The notes under the pieces: model-generated | Databases searched by the model: none | What the model saw: only the letters and a program-made list of their open reading frames with translations | What the model was told of the DNA's origin: nothing | Translations under genes and position numbers: made by a program | Assembly: GCA_039812375.1 (NCBI GenBank) | Contig: JBDIAO010000001.1 | Location: 112,138-176,137, forward strand | DNA: 64,000 bases | DNA from: JAGOME01 sp039812375 | Lineage (GTDB): Bacteria > Actinomycetota > Actinomycetes > Actinomycetales > Dermatophilaceae | Direction: 5' to 3' | Shown here: positions 16,163-25,233 of the stretch, in pieces | Layout: each line of letters begins with the position of its first letter | How positions within the stretch are numbered: the first letter of the stretch is position 1

Positions 16163-18055
16163 ATGGACCCCATGCCTTTGACCACCCGCGACGACGTCCG
16201 CAACGTCGCTATCGTTGCCCACGTCGACCATGGGAAGACCACTCTCGTCGACAAGATGCTCTGGCAGTCGGGGGCTTTTGGGGAGCACGACCACGTCGCG
16301 GAGCGGGCCATGGACTCCGGTGACCTCGAGCGGGAAAAGGGCATCACCATCCTGGCGAAGAACACAGCGATCCACTACGCCGGGCGGGCAGCAACCCAAG
16401 CTGGTCTCGCTGACGGGTTGACCATCAACATCATCGACACCCCCGGACACGCCGATTTCGGCGGCGAGGTCGAGCGAGGGTTGTCGATGGTCGACGGGGT
16501 CGTCCTCCTCGTTGACGCCAGCGAGGGCCCGCTGCCACAGACCCGCTTCGTGCTGCGCAAGGCCTTAGCGGCTCGGCTGCCGGTCATCTTGTGCATCAAC
16601 AAGGTGGACCGACCGGACGCCCGCATCGCCGAGGTCGTCGACGAGGTGTATGAGCTGTTCATCGACCTCGACGCCAGCGAGGAACAGATCGAGTTCCCGA
16701 TCATCTATGCCTCGGCGAAGAACGGGCGGGCTGGCACCACCCGGCCGGCGGACGGCTCGTTGCCCGACGGAGGCGATCTCGAGGCACTCTTTGCCGCCAT
16801 CATCGACACCGTCCCCGCCCCGTCCTACGATCCGCAGGCCCCCTTCCAGGCTCACGTGACCAACCTTGACGCCTCCAGCTTTCTGGGCCGCCTCGCCCTG
16901 CTCCGGGTGCGCTCGGGGACGGTCCGCCGCGGTGACCAGGTCGCCTGGTGCCGGCGTGACGGGTCGGTGCAGCGAGTCAAGGTGACCGAGCTGCTCATGA
17001 CACAAGCGTTGGAGCGCAAACCGGCACAGCGGGCAGATGCCGGCGACATCATCGCCGTGGCGGGCATCCCGGAGATCACCATCGGCGAGACTCTCGCTGA
17101 CCTCGACGACCCTCGCCCCCTGCCGTTGATCACCGTCGATGAGCCGGCGATCTCGATGACGATCGGTACGAACACCTCCCCGCTGACCGGTCGGGCCAAG
17201 GGCGCCAAGCTGACCGCTCGCCTGGTCAAGGACCGGCTCGACCGAGAGCTCGTCGGCAACGTCTCGATGCGGGTGCTGCCCACTGACCGCCCGGATGCTT
17301 GGGAGGTCCAGGGTCGGGGCGAACTGGCTCTGGCCATCCTCGTCGAGACGATGCGCCGGGAGGGTTTCGAGCTCACCGTCGGCAAGCCGCAGGTCGTCAC
17401 TCGCACAGTCGACGGGAAGGTCCATGAGCCGGTCGAACGGCTCACCATCGACACCCCGGAGGAGTACCTCGGCCCGATCACCCAGCTTCTCGCAGCTCGC
17501 AAGGGCCGAATGGAGCAAATGGTCAACCACGGGACCGGATGGGTACGGATGGAGTTTCTCGTCCCCGCACGCGGGCTCATCGGCTTTCGGACCGAGTTCC
17601 TCACTGAGACCCGCGGCACCGGGATCGCGCATCACGTCTTCGAGGGTTACGAGCCGTGGTTCGGCGACATCATCACCCGGGTCACAGGTTCCCTCGTCGC
17701 CGATCGGACCGGACCGGCTACCTCCTATGCGATGTTCAACCTCCAGGAGCGGGGCACCTTGTTCATCCCCGCAGGCACCGAGGTCTACGAGGGGATGATC
17801 GTCGGCGAGAACTCCCGATCCGACGATATGGACGTCAACATCACCAAGGAGCGCAAGCTGACGAATGTCCGCTCCTCGACTGCGGAGGTCCTTGAGCGTC
17901 TCGCCCCACCACGCACCCTCTCGCTGGAGCAGAGCCTGGAGTTCTGCCGGGAGGACGAGTGCGTCGAGGTCACCGCCGACGCAGTCCGGATTCGGAAGGT
18001 CGAGCTCGACGCCGCACTAAGGGCCCGGGCAGCGGCACGGGCACGGAGGAGCTGA
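16163..18055 (+). CDS. typA: Translational GTPase TypA/BipA
   Basis: The 630-residue GTPase has AHVDHGKTTLVDKML (G1), a switch segment ending EREKGITI, DTPGHADFGGEVERGL (G3) and INKVDRPDAR (G4). EF-G-like domains III and V and the TypA-specific C-terminal domain with FNLQERGTLFIPAGTEVYEG follow. It binds ribosomes and aids large-subunit assembly and stress adaptation. The ATG at 16163 has GGAGGG nine bases ahead; ATG 16172 is an alternative. Its TGA overlaps the start of the next gene (TGATG). Confidence 0.96.
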   Translation: MDPMPLTTRDDVRNVAIVAHVDHGKTTLVDKMLWQSGAFGEHDHVAERAMDSGDLEREKGITILAKNTAIHYAGRAATQAGLADGLTINIIDTPGHADFGGEVERGLSMVDGVVLLVDASEGPLPQTRFVLRKALAARLPVILCINKVDRPDARIAEVVDEVYELFIDLDASEEQIEFPIIYASAKNGRAGTTRPADGSLPDGGDLEALFAAIIDTVPAPSYDPQAPFQAHVTNLDASSFLGRLALLRVRSGTVRRGDQVAWCRRDGSVQRVKVTELLMTQALERKPAQRADAGDIIAVAGIPEITIGETLADLDDPRPLPLITVDEPAISMTIGTNTSPLTGRAKGAKLTARLVKDRLDRELVGNVSMRVLPTDRPDAWEVQGRGELALAILVETMRREGFELTVGKPQVVTRTVDGKVHEPVERLTIDTPEEYLGPITQLLAARKGRMEQMVNHGTGWVRMEFLVPARGLIGFRTEFLTETRGTGIAHHVFEGYEPWFGDIITRVTGSLVADRTGPATSYAMFNLQERGTLFIPAGTEVYEGMIVGENSRSDDMDVNITKERKLTNVRSSTAEVLERLAPPRTLSLEQSLEFCREDECVEVTADAVRIRKVELDAALRARAAARARRS

Positions 18056-19812
18056 TGGGTCCGACGCGTCGTTGGCGGGTCCTTGCCGGCCTGGTGCTGG
18101 CGGTGGGGGTGCCCGTCTCGGCCTGCTCGGGTGGGACTTCCGGAGCCGTCGCCTCCGGACTGTCGGCGCCGGTGACGTCGAACGCCCTCGGAGGCACCTT
18201 GACCCTGCTCGGCCAAGAGCAGGTGACCGCCTGGGACCCGCAGCGGATCGCCAGTCGCCACGACGCGGCGGTCGCCGGACGACTCTTCGTCCGCACCCTG
18301 ACCGCCTATGCGCCGGTGGGCGAGAACGGCCGGTCCCACCTGGTCGGGGATCTGGCCACGGATACCGGTAAGGCCAGCGCCGACCTGAAGACATGGACCT
18401 TCACCCTGCGCGACAAGGTGACGTGGGAGGACGGCAGCGACGTCACCTGCGCCGACGTCGCCTACGGCCTGTCCCGCAGCTTCGCCACGGACGTCATCCG
18501 GGGAGGCGCGCGAGATGCGGTGACCCTGTTGGCGATCCCACGCCGGGAGGACGGGACGAGCACGTATGCCGGGCCGTGGGCGAGTGGAGACCAGGCCCAG
18601 GCTGGGCAGGCGGCATACGACCAGGCAGTCACCTGTGACGGCCGCACCGTGACGTTCCACCTGGCTACCCCCACTTCGGACTGGGCAGCGATCCTCAGCC
18701 AACCGGCCTTGGCCCCGGTCAAGAAGGAGAAGGACCCCAAGGACACCCCGTTCGCGGTGTTCTCCGATGGGCCCTACCTCCTCAAGGACCGCTGGGACCC
18801 GGTCACCGGTGGTGTCTTTGTGCGCAACCCGCGGTGGAACGCCGACTCCGACCCGGTGCGCAAGGCCAGGCCCGACACGATCGCGTACCACCTCGGGGTG
18901 GACAGCGCCACGGCGGCGCATGAGGTCCTCGCCGACACCGGGCGGGGTCACACGTCTGTCGTGATGACCGCGCTTCCGGTCCCGCTGCGCCTTCAGGTTC
19001 TGACCATCCCAAACGTGCGGTCCCGATCCATCACGCCCGGGACCGGTCTGGTCGAGCACCTCGTGCCCAACCTCAAGAGCACGTCCATGGGCCAGCTTCC
19101 GGTCCGCCGCGCTTTGGCCCTGGCGACCGACCGCAACGCCTACGTCACTGCACTCGGCGGGCTGGCAGCGGCTGGCCCCACCCGCTCCGTCCTGCCGGCC
19201 CAGCTCACCGCCGCCCACGACACCGATCCTCTTGATGTCCCTCTTGGTGGTGACCCGGCCAAGGCTCGCACCGAGCTGGAGGCCAGCGGGCTTGCCCTGC
19301 CGGTTCCGCTGCGGGTCGCCTACCGACAAGGTCCGAGTGCGGACAAGGCGATGGCCGCGTTGTCGCGCGGGTGGGACGCCGCCGGGTTCGCCACCGAGCT
19401 CGTCCCGCTGGGGGAGGACTACTTCACCCAAGCGAGCGCGCCCGAGGCCGCCTCGCAGTACGACGTGATGTGGAGCAGCTGGGCGCCGACCTGGGACTCC
19501 GGCGCCACAGTGCTGCCGGCTCTGTTCGACCCCACCGTCAACCTCACCGCCACCGGCACTGGCCGGGACCTGGGCTCCTACGACGCCCCTGAGGTCACTC
19601 GGGCCATGGTCGACGCGGCCGGACTCGCCGACACGAACGCCCGGGAGAAGGCGTGGCGGGCCATCGACATCGAGCTGCAGCGAGACGTCGCCTATATCGG
19701 ACTCGCCGAACGGCGGGCGATGTTCGTTGCCGGAACCGGGGTTGGCAACCTCGCCGCCCACCCGTTCGCCGGGGGCGATCCGGACTTGGCGGTTCTGGGG
19801 GTCCTCCCGTGA
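18055..19812 (+). CDS. ABC transporter substrate-binding lipoprotein, family 5 (peptide/nickel type)
   Basis: The 585-residue protein starts with a lipoprotein signal peptide (twin Arg at 5-6, lipobox VSAC, Cys24). The SBP_bac_5 fold follows, with LTLLGQEQVTAWDPQ, ADLKTWTFTLRDKVTWEDGSDV and C-terminal AYIGLAERR. It would capture oligopeptides or a similar solute outside the membrane. No permease or ATPase gene lies nearby, so it is an orphan binding protein. Its start overlaps the typA stop and its own stop overlaps mshB (GTGA), so it lies inside a coupled operon. Confidence 0.9.
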   Translation: MGPTRRWRVLAGLVLAVGVPVSACSGGTSGAVASGLSAPVTSNALGGTLTLLGQEQVTAWDPQRIASRHDAAVAGRLFVRTLTAYAPVGENGRSHLVGDLATDTGKASADLKTWTFTLRDKVTWEDGSDVTCADVAYGLSRSFATDVIRGGARDAVTLLAIPRREDGTSTYAGPWASGDQAQAGQAAYDQAVTCDGRTVTFHLATPTSDWAAILSQPALAPVKKEKDPKDTPFAVFSDGPYLLKDRWDPVTGGVFVRNPRWNADSDPVRKARPDTIAYHLGVDSATAAHEVLADTGRGHTSVVMTALPVPLRLQVLTIPNVRSRSITPGTGLVEHLVPNLKSTSMGQLPVRRALALATDRNAYVTALGGLAAAGPTRSVLPAQLTAAHDTDPLDVPLGGDPAKARTELEASGLALPVPLRVAYRQGPSADKAMAALSRGWDAAGFATELVPLGEDYFTQASAPEAASQYDVMWSSWAPTWDSGATVLPALFDPTVNLTATGTGRDLGSYDAPEVTRAMVDAAGLADTNAREKAWRAIDIELQRDVAYIGLAERRAMFVAGTGVGNLAAHPFAGGDPDLAVLGVLP

Positions 19813-20693
19813 GGTTGCTGGCAGTCCACGCCCACCCCGACGACGAGACCTTGTCGACCGGGATCACCCTCGCCTCGTATGCCGCGGCAGGTCACGACGT
19901 CCATGTCCTGACCTGCACGCTCGGGGAGGAGGGCGAGGTCATCCCGCCGGACCTGGCGCATCTGGAGGGTGCCCCCGGCGACCCCCTGGGGCCGTATCGG
20001 CTCGGTGAGCTGCGATCGGCCCTGACCGTGCTGGGCGTCACCGGGCATCTCCTGGCACCGCCCACTGCCCCAGACCGCCCCTTCTACCGGGACTCCGGGA
20101 TGGCCGGGTCTGCCGCGGCCGGCCATCCTCGGGCCTTCGCCGGGGCACCACTGCAGCAGGTGGCGCAGCGGGTCGGTGCGGTCCTCGACACGCTGCGGCC
20201 CGACGTCGTCATCACCTACGACGCCCGTGGTGGCTACGAGCACCCGGACCACATCCGCTGTCACGACGCGGTTGTCGCCGCTCTTCGGGCGGTCCCTGCG
20301 TCCACCCGCCCGCACCTGTATGTCCGGTACACCCCAGTTTCGTGGGAGCGAGCGGACCGCCGTTGGCTCGGCCGTGCCCAGGCCGCCGGCCGACTCCCGC
20401 AGGAGTGGATCGTGCCCGACGCTGCGGCGGCCAATGCACCCTCGGTGGTCCCCGACGCGCTGGTGACCCACACGGTTATCGACCCCGGCGTAGTCGAGGT
20501 CCAGGCGGCCGCGCTGCGGGCGCACACCACCCAGGTCATCGTCGCTTCGGGAGCCTGGGCCCTGTCCAACCTCGTCGCCGGACGGATGTCCGGCCGGGAG
20601 GGTTTCGCCAGAGTCGACGTTGCCACCGGAGGGCTCATCCCCCGGAGCGAGCACACACCTCACGCCCGGACCGGGAGCCTTGGTGATGGCTGA
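19809..20693 (+). CDS. mshB: Mycothiol biosynthesis deacetylase MshB (PIG-L fold)
   Basis: The 294-residue enzyme removes the acetyl group from GlcNAc-Ins in mycothiol synthesis. The zinc motif AHPDDE is at 8-13 and the second histidine site is in GGYEHPDHIRCHD. The insert PFYRDSGMAG and the overall length match MshB rather than Mca, which has a longer substrate loop. The GTG start overlaps the previous stop. MshB is known only in actinobacteria, which supports the organism call. The frame is open upstream, but the AHPDDE position fixes the start. Confidence 0.9.
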   Translation: MRLLAVHAHPDDETLSTGITLASYAAAGHDVHVLTCTLGEEGEVIPPDLAHLEGAPGDPLGPYRLGELRSALTVLGVTGHLLAPPTAPDRPFYRDSGMAGSAAAGHPRAFAGAPLQQVAQRVGAVLDTLRPDVVITYDARGGYEHPDHIRCHDAVVAALRAVPASTRPHLYVRYTPVSWERADRRWLGRAQAAGRLPQEWIVPDAAAANAPSVVPDALVTHTVIDPGVVEVQAAALRAHTTQVIVASGAWALSNLVAGRMSGREGFARVDVATGGLIPRSEHTPHARTGSLGDG

Positions 20694-21219
20694 GCCGGCA
20701 CGCCCCGAACCCGGCGGCTCGCCGGACGAGCCGGCGCGTGACCCCGCCATCTTCCGCCAAGCCGCGGGCCGGTTCGCCACTGGCGTGACCGTCATGACGA
20801 CCAGAGTGGGCAAGATCGACCACGCCATGACGGTGAGTACCTTCACGTCGGTCTCGCTCGACCCGCTGCTGGTGCTGGTCTGTGTCGAGCAGGAGGCCCG
20901 CTTCCATGACGCGATTCTGGAGGCGGACACGTTCGGGATCACGGTGCTCACCGAGTACCAGCGAGCGATCGCCTCATGGTTCGCCGAGCGGGGCCGACCG
21001 CTGCACGGCCAGCTTGAGAGGGCACCTCACCACCGTGGCGTCGCGACGTCGGTGGCGCTGCTCGATGACGGGCTGGCCACCTTCGAGTGCCGGATCGTCG
21101 GCATCCACCCCGGTGGGGACCACTCGATCGTCGTCGGCGAGGTGGTGGCGATGGCCCTGGGCGATGGTCACGCAGGCGCGCTCTTGCACTACCGCGGCCA
21201 GTTCGCCCGGCTGGACTGA
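20686..21219 (+). CDS. Flavin reductase-like FMN-binding protein
   Basis: The 177-residue split-barrel protein has FRQAAGRFATGVTVMTT, MTVSTFTSVSLDPLLVLVCV and the C-terminal HYRGQFARLD, the typical signature of flavin reductases that supply FMNH2 to two-component monooxygenases. No monooxygenase is adjacent, so the partner is unknown. The ATG at 20686 overlaps the mshB stop by eight bases. The first 25 residues are Pro- and Glu-rich and probably flexible. Confidence 0.88.
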   Translation: MAEPARPEPGGSPDEPARDPAIFRQAAGRFATGVTVMTTRVGKIDHAMTVSTFTSVSLDPLLVLVCVEQEARFHDAILEADTFGITVLTEYQRAIASWFAERGRPLHGQLERAPHHRGVATSVALLDDGLATFECRIVGIHPGGDHSIVVGEVVAMALGDGHAGALLHYRGQFARLD

Positions 21220-21318
21220 CACTCTCGTGCTGGTCGAGCACTCGGTGTCCCGGGGGCAGCCTCTGCAGGACACGCGGGGCACGCGGACCGGTGGGCGTGC
21301 CCCCATAGGATGAGCGCC

Positions 21319-21648
21319 ATGACGTACGTGATCGCGCTGCCCTGTGTCGACCTCAAGGACAAGGCGTGCATCGAGGAGTGCCCGGTCGACTGCATATATG
21401 AGGGGGAGCGCAGCCTCTATATCCACCCGGACGAGTGCGTCGACTGCGGTGCCTGTGAGCCGGTGTGCCCGGTCGAGGCGATCTACTACGAAGACGACCT
21501 GCCCGAGCAGTGGGCCGAGTACTACAAGGCCAACGTCGAGTTCTTCGACGACCTCGGCAGCCCCGGCGGCGCGGCTCGTCTGGGTCTGATCCCCACGGAT
21601 CACCCCATCATCGCCGACCTGCCGCCGCAGCAACACGACGGCCACTGA
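21319..21648 (+). CDS. fdxA: 7Fe ferredoxin FdxA
   Basis: The 109-residue ferredoxin has eight cysteines at residues 9, 17, 21, 25, 40, 43, 46 and 50, the pattern for one 3Fe-4S and one 4Fe-4S cluster (CIEECPVDC, then CVDCGACEPVCPVE). The C-terminal extension with PEQWAEYYKAN is standard for the actinobacterial type. It is an electron donor, for example to cytochromes P450 or other reductases. The ATG at 21319 follows AGGATGAG. It lies seven bases ahead of dapC, a conserved actinobacterial pairing. Confidence 0.95.
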   Translation: MTYVIALPCVDLKDKACIEECPVDCIYEGERSLYIHPDECVDCGACEPVCPVEAIYYEDDLPEQWAEYYKANVEFFDDLGSPGGAARLGLIPTDHPIIADLPPQQHDGH

Positions 21649-21654
21649 GGGCCC

Positions 21655-22812
21655 GTGCGCGCCCTGCCCGACTTTCCCTGGGACTTGCTCGCTCCGCACA
21701 AGGAGCGGGCGCGTGTCTTTTCCGATCCAGCCCTGCCCGGCAGTGCGGGTCAGGGACTGGTGGACCTCAGTGTGGGAACCCCGGTCGACCCGACGCCGAC
21801 CGTGGTCCAGGATGCGCTCCGGGCCGCTGCTGACGCACCGGGCTACCCACAGGTGTGGGGGACGGCCGACCTGCGCGAGGCGGTCGCGACGTGGTTCCAC
21901 GCCCGACGCGCAGTGCCCGACGTCGACCCGGACGGAGTGCTGCCCACGATCGGTTCCAAGGAACTCGTCGCCTGGCTGCCCACCCTCCTCGGGCTCGGGC
22001 CCGGCGACGTCGTCGCCTTCCCCGGCGTCGCCTACCCGACATACGATGTCGGAGCCCGGCTCGCCGGCTGCACCCCGACTGCGCTGGACGCTCTGACAGC
22101 GCTCGGCCCGCCCGTCGCGTCGACCACACCGAAGCTGCTCTGGCTCAACACTCCGAGCAACCCGACCGGCACGGTGCTGGGCATTGACCACCTGCGCAAA
22201 GTGGTCGGCTGGGCGCGCCGGCACGGCGTGATCGTGGCCAGCGACGAATGCTATGCCGAGCTCGACTGGCGCAGCGAGAGCGACCGTGGCGGGCGGGGTG
22301 AGCCGCCGACGACACCGTCGATCCTCGACCCGAGGGTCGCCGGTGGGTCGCACGAGGGGTTGCTCGCGGTCTACTCCCTGTCCAAGCAGTCGAACCTGGC
22401 TGGCTACCGTGCCGCCTTCGTCGCCGGAGACCCGGTGCTGGTCGCCAGGTTGCTCGAGGTGCGCAGGCACGCCGGGATGATGGTGCCGTGGCCGGTCCAG
22501 CGAGCAATGATTGCCGCACTTGCCGACGCCGAGCACGTCGCCGCCCAGAAAAGCGTGTATGCCGCCCGCCGCGCTGCGCTGCGCCCGGCGCTGGCTGCCT
22601 TCGGACTGCGGGTCGAGGACTCCCAGGCAGGGCTGTACCTGTGGTGCACCGCCGACGAGGACGCCTGGCGGAGCATCGACCGACTCGCTACCCGCGGGAT
22701 CCTCGCCGCCCCCGGGACGTTCTACGGGCTGAAGGGTGCTCGGCACGTGCGCATCGCCCTAACCGGCACCGACGAGCGGATCGCCGCCGCAGTGGCCCGG
22801 CTGAGCACCTGA
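21655..22812 (+). CDS. dapC: N-succinyldiaminopimelate aminotransferase
   Basis: The 385-residue PLP enzyme of fold type I converts N-succinyl-2-amino-6-ketopimelate to N-succinyl-LL-DAP. NTPSNPTG is at 165-172, ASDECYAEL at 195-203 and the PLP lysine K244 in SLSKQSNLAGYR. The SLSKQSN context and the position after fdxA fit DapC, and dapD and dapE follow within 5 kb. The GTG start at 21655 lies seven bases after the fdxA stop. An eight-residue Asp/Gly/Arg-rich insertion near residue 210 is typical of the actinobacterial form. Confidence 0.92.
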   Translation: MRALPDFPWDLLAPHKERARVFSDPALPGSAGQGLVDLSVGTPVDPTPTVVQDALRAAADAPGYPQVWGTADLREAVATWFHARRAVPDVDPDGVLPTIGSKELVAWLPTLLGLGPGDVVAFPGVAYPTYDVGARLAGCTPTALDALTALGPPVASTTPKLLWLNTPSNPTGTVLGIDHLRKVVGWARRHGVIVASDECYAELDWRSESDRGGRGEPPTTPSILDPRVAGGSHEGLLAVYSLSKQSNLAGYRAAFVAGDPVLVARLLEVRRHAGMMVPWPVQRAMIAALADAEHVAAQKSVYAARRAALRPALAAFGLRVEDSQAGLYLWCTADEDAWRSIDRLATRGILAAPGTFYGLKGARHVRIALTGTDERIAAAVARLST

Positions 22813-22979
22813 GGCCAGCCACGGCGGCCGGGTTCGCCCCCGCTGCTGTGGTGCACCTCTCCACATCCTGCGCGCAATCACCTCGGGGACCGGTGCCCGG
22901 GCTTTAGTAAGGTCGGACCACGGCGAGGCGCGAGGACCCGCCCTCCGCTGGCAGCGATCGACGACGAAGGACGTGACGC

Positions 22980-24269
22980 ATGACCCAGGACGGCGCCAGG
23001 CTCATCGCACAGGGCAAGGAGATCCACCTCCCGCTCATCCCGGCCACCGAGGGCAACTCCGGCTACGATATATCGGCTCTGTTGCGCGAAACCGGCAACG
23101 TGACCCTCGACTCGGGGTTCATGAATACCGCGAGCACGACGAGCGCGATCACCTACATCGACGGAGACGCAGGCATCCTGCGCTACCGCGGCTACCCGAT
23201 CGAGCAGCTTGCCGAGGGGTCCAGTTACATCGAGGTCGCCTACCTGCTCATCTACGGCGAGCTGCCGAACTCGGCACAGTATGCCGCCTTCGAGCACCGC
23301 ATTCGCCAGCACACGATGCTCCACGAAGAGCTCAAAGCCTTCTTCGGGGGATTCCCGCGCGATGCGCACCCCATGCCCGTGCTCTCCTCGGCAGTATCGG
23401 CGCTGTCCACCTTCTACCAGGACAGCCTCGACCCCTTCGACGCAGAGCAAGTCGAGATCTCCACGATCCGGCTCCTCGCGAAGTTGCCGACGATCGCCGC
23501 CTACGCATACAAGAAGTCCGTCGGGCAACCTTTCTTGTACCCGGACAACAGGCTCAGCCTCACCGAGAACTTCCTGCGGATGACCTTCGGCGTCCCAGCG
23601 ACGGACTACGAGATCGACCCCGATATGGTCCAGGCCCTCGACCTGCTCCTGGTCCTGCACGCCGACCACGAACAGAACTGTTCGACCTCGACCGTGCGCA
23701 TCGCCGGCTCGGCCCAGGCCAACCTCTTCGCATCGGTGTCGGCCGGGATCAACGCCCTCTTCGGCCCGTTGCACGGTGGCGCCAACCAGGCGGTGCTCGA
23801 GATGCTCGAGGCCATCGCCCGGGCTGACTACGACGTCGACACGTTTATGACCAAGGTCAAGAACAAAGAGGACGGGGTGCGCCTGATGGGCTTCGGGCAC
23901 CGGGTCTATAAGCACTACGACCCGCGGGCGGCCATCATCAAGCAGACCGCTCACCGGCTGCTCAACCGCTCCGACGTCGACGACGAGCTCCTCGAGATCG
24001 CCTTGCAGCTCGAGGAGATCGCGCTCAAAGACGACTACTTCCTCGAGCGCAAGCTCTATCCGAACGTCGACTTCTACACCGGGCTGATCTACAAGTCGAT
24101 GGGTTTCCCGACCAGGATGTTCACGGTTCTGTTCGCACTGGGGCGGCTTCCGGGCTGGATTGCCCAGTGGCGCGAGATGATGCAGGACCCCGCGACGAAG
24201 ATCGGCCGGCCCCGTCAGGTGTACACCGGGTACGCCCAGCGCGATTACGTGCCCATCTCGGCGCGCTGA
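22980..24269 (+). CDS. gltA: Citrate synthase
   Basis: The 429-residue enzyme condenses oxaloacetate and acetyl-CoA. Catalytic parts are visible: LHADHEQNCSTSTVR, PLHGGANQAVLEML and the signature GFGHRVYKHYDPRA, ending in DPATKIGRPRQVYTG. This is the hexameric, NADH-sensitive type II form by length and N-terminal beta domain. The 167-base upstream region is free of genes, contains CTTTAGTAAGG and probably holds its promoter. The ATG at 22980 matches the family start. Confidence 0.96.
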   Translation: MTQDGARLIAQGKEIHLPLIPATEGNSGYDISALLRETGNVTLDSGFMNTASTTSAITYIDGDAGILRYRGYPIEQLAEGSSYIEVAYLLIYGELPNSAQYAAFEHRIRQHTMLHEELKAFFGGFPRDAHPMPVLSSAVSALSTFYQDSLDPFDAEQVEISTIRLLAKLPTIAAYAYKKSVGQPFLYPDNRLSLTENFLRMTFGVPATDYEIDPDMVQALDLLLVLHADHEQNCSTSTVRIAGSAQANLFASVSAGINALFGPLHGGANQAVLEMLEAIARADYDVDTFMTKVKNKEDGVRLMGFGHRVYKHYDPRAAIIKQTAHRLLNRSDVDDELLEIALQLEEIALKDDYFLERKLYPNVDFYTGLIYKSMGFPTRMFTVLFALGRLPGWIAQWREMMQDPATKIGRPRQVYTGYAQRDYVPISAR

Positions 24270-24351
24270 CGCCGCCACCGCTGACGCCGCCGCCATTGAC
24301 GTCACGCCATTGACGCCACGCCACCGGTCGGTAGACGGTGATGGCCACCGG

Positions 24352-25233
24352 TCAGTACACGGTGATGGTGATCGTTGTCGGTGACTTCGACGCACCCGTG
24401 CTGGTGCCCCATGTCAGTGCGTCGTCTCCGGATGAGCGGGACCACGTCCGTGCCCCGATGTCGACCTGTGTGACACCGTAGCCCGACGCCTTGGCCACCG
24501 CCCAGTGCGCCACCGACCAGGCGAGATCCTCACGGTCGACGGTGAGCGTCAGGGTCTGTCCGGAGCGGGTTGCCGTGATGCCGTACTCCCTATGCAGTGC
24601 CGTGGTGAGAGCGTCAGCGTGGCCCTGGGTGGGGTCCCTCAGGCGGCAGCCGAGCGCGGCGGGGGAGTGCCCGACCAGGGTCGAGGCAAGCACCCTCGCC
24701 TCGGGCTCGTGTTGGGCATAGGCCTCCGGTGCTGCGCTGCGCTGGACCTGCTGGGCGACCTTGGTGATCTCCATGCTCTGGTAGCCGTCGATCATGACGA
24801 GGGCATCGTAGAAGGCACCTGCTGCGTGCACCGGATCCAGGATCTCTTCGGGAGTTCCCCAGCCCTGCGAGGGGCGCTGTTGGAACAGGCCCAGGGAGTC
24901 CCGGTCGCCGTAGCGGACGTTGTAGAGCTTGGACTCCTGCATCGCGGTGGCCAGGGCGATCGTGGCCGCCCGGGCGGGCAGTGAACGCTGGACCGACACC
25001 GCCGTGATCGTCGCGGCGTTGCCCATCTGCTCAGGCGTGAAGCTGACCGTCTTGCCGCTGGCGCTCGCCTGGCAGATCGGCCCCTTGACCACGTCGACGA
25101 GATGCCGGATACCGACCCAACCGCCGGCGATGAATGCGAGCACCGCGAGCAGCAGGACAACCCGGCCCACGGGGTGCCGACGGCGCGCCGGCTCCTCTTC
25201 GACGAACTCAAGAGTCCCGCGTGGTGTCCGCAT
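24352..25233 (-). CDS. Membrane-anchored lysozyme-fold-like protein of unknown role, coupled to dapD
   Basis: The 293-residue protein has one membrane helix (about residues 23-42) and an extracytoplasmic region. That region contains AMQESKLYNVRYGDRDSLGLFQQRPSQGW, whose catalytic-like Glu and GLFQ pattern resemble SLT/lysozyme folds. Homologues in actinobacteria are usually called hypothetical. Its ATG at 25233 overlaps the dapD stop (TGATG). It may be a wall-associated lytic transglycosylase or a structural relative; catalysis is not shown. Lys, Thr and Ser dominate the C-terminus. Confidence 0.7.
   Translation of the reverse strand: MRTPRGTLEFVEEEPARRRHPVGRVVLLLAVLAFIAGGWVGIRHLVDVVKGPICQASASGKTVSFTPEQMGNAATITAVSVQRSLPARAATIALATAMQESKLYNVRYGDRDSLGLFQQRPSQGWGTPEEILDPVHAAGAFYDALVMIDGYQSMEITKVAQQVQRSAAPEAYAQHEPEARVLASTLVGHSPAALGCRLRDPTQGHADALTTALHREYGITATRSGQTLTLTVDREDLAWSVAHWAVAKASGYGVTQVDIGARTWSRSSGDDALTWGTSTGASKSPTTITITVY

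Noticed and set aside
17785..19761. 658-codon minus-strand open frame opposite the binding lipoprotein
   Set aside because: It is antisense to a lipoprotein with a clear signal peptide and SBP_bac_5 motifs; no family match in the minus frame.
24270..24351. GACGCC/CATTGACG and CACCGGTCxGTA repeats after gltA considered as a regulatory array
   Set aside because: Only two loose copies of each are present between converging genes, too little to support a claim.
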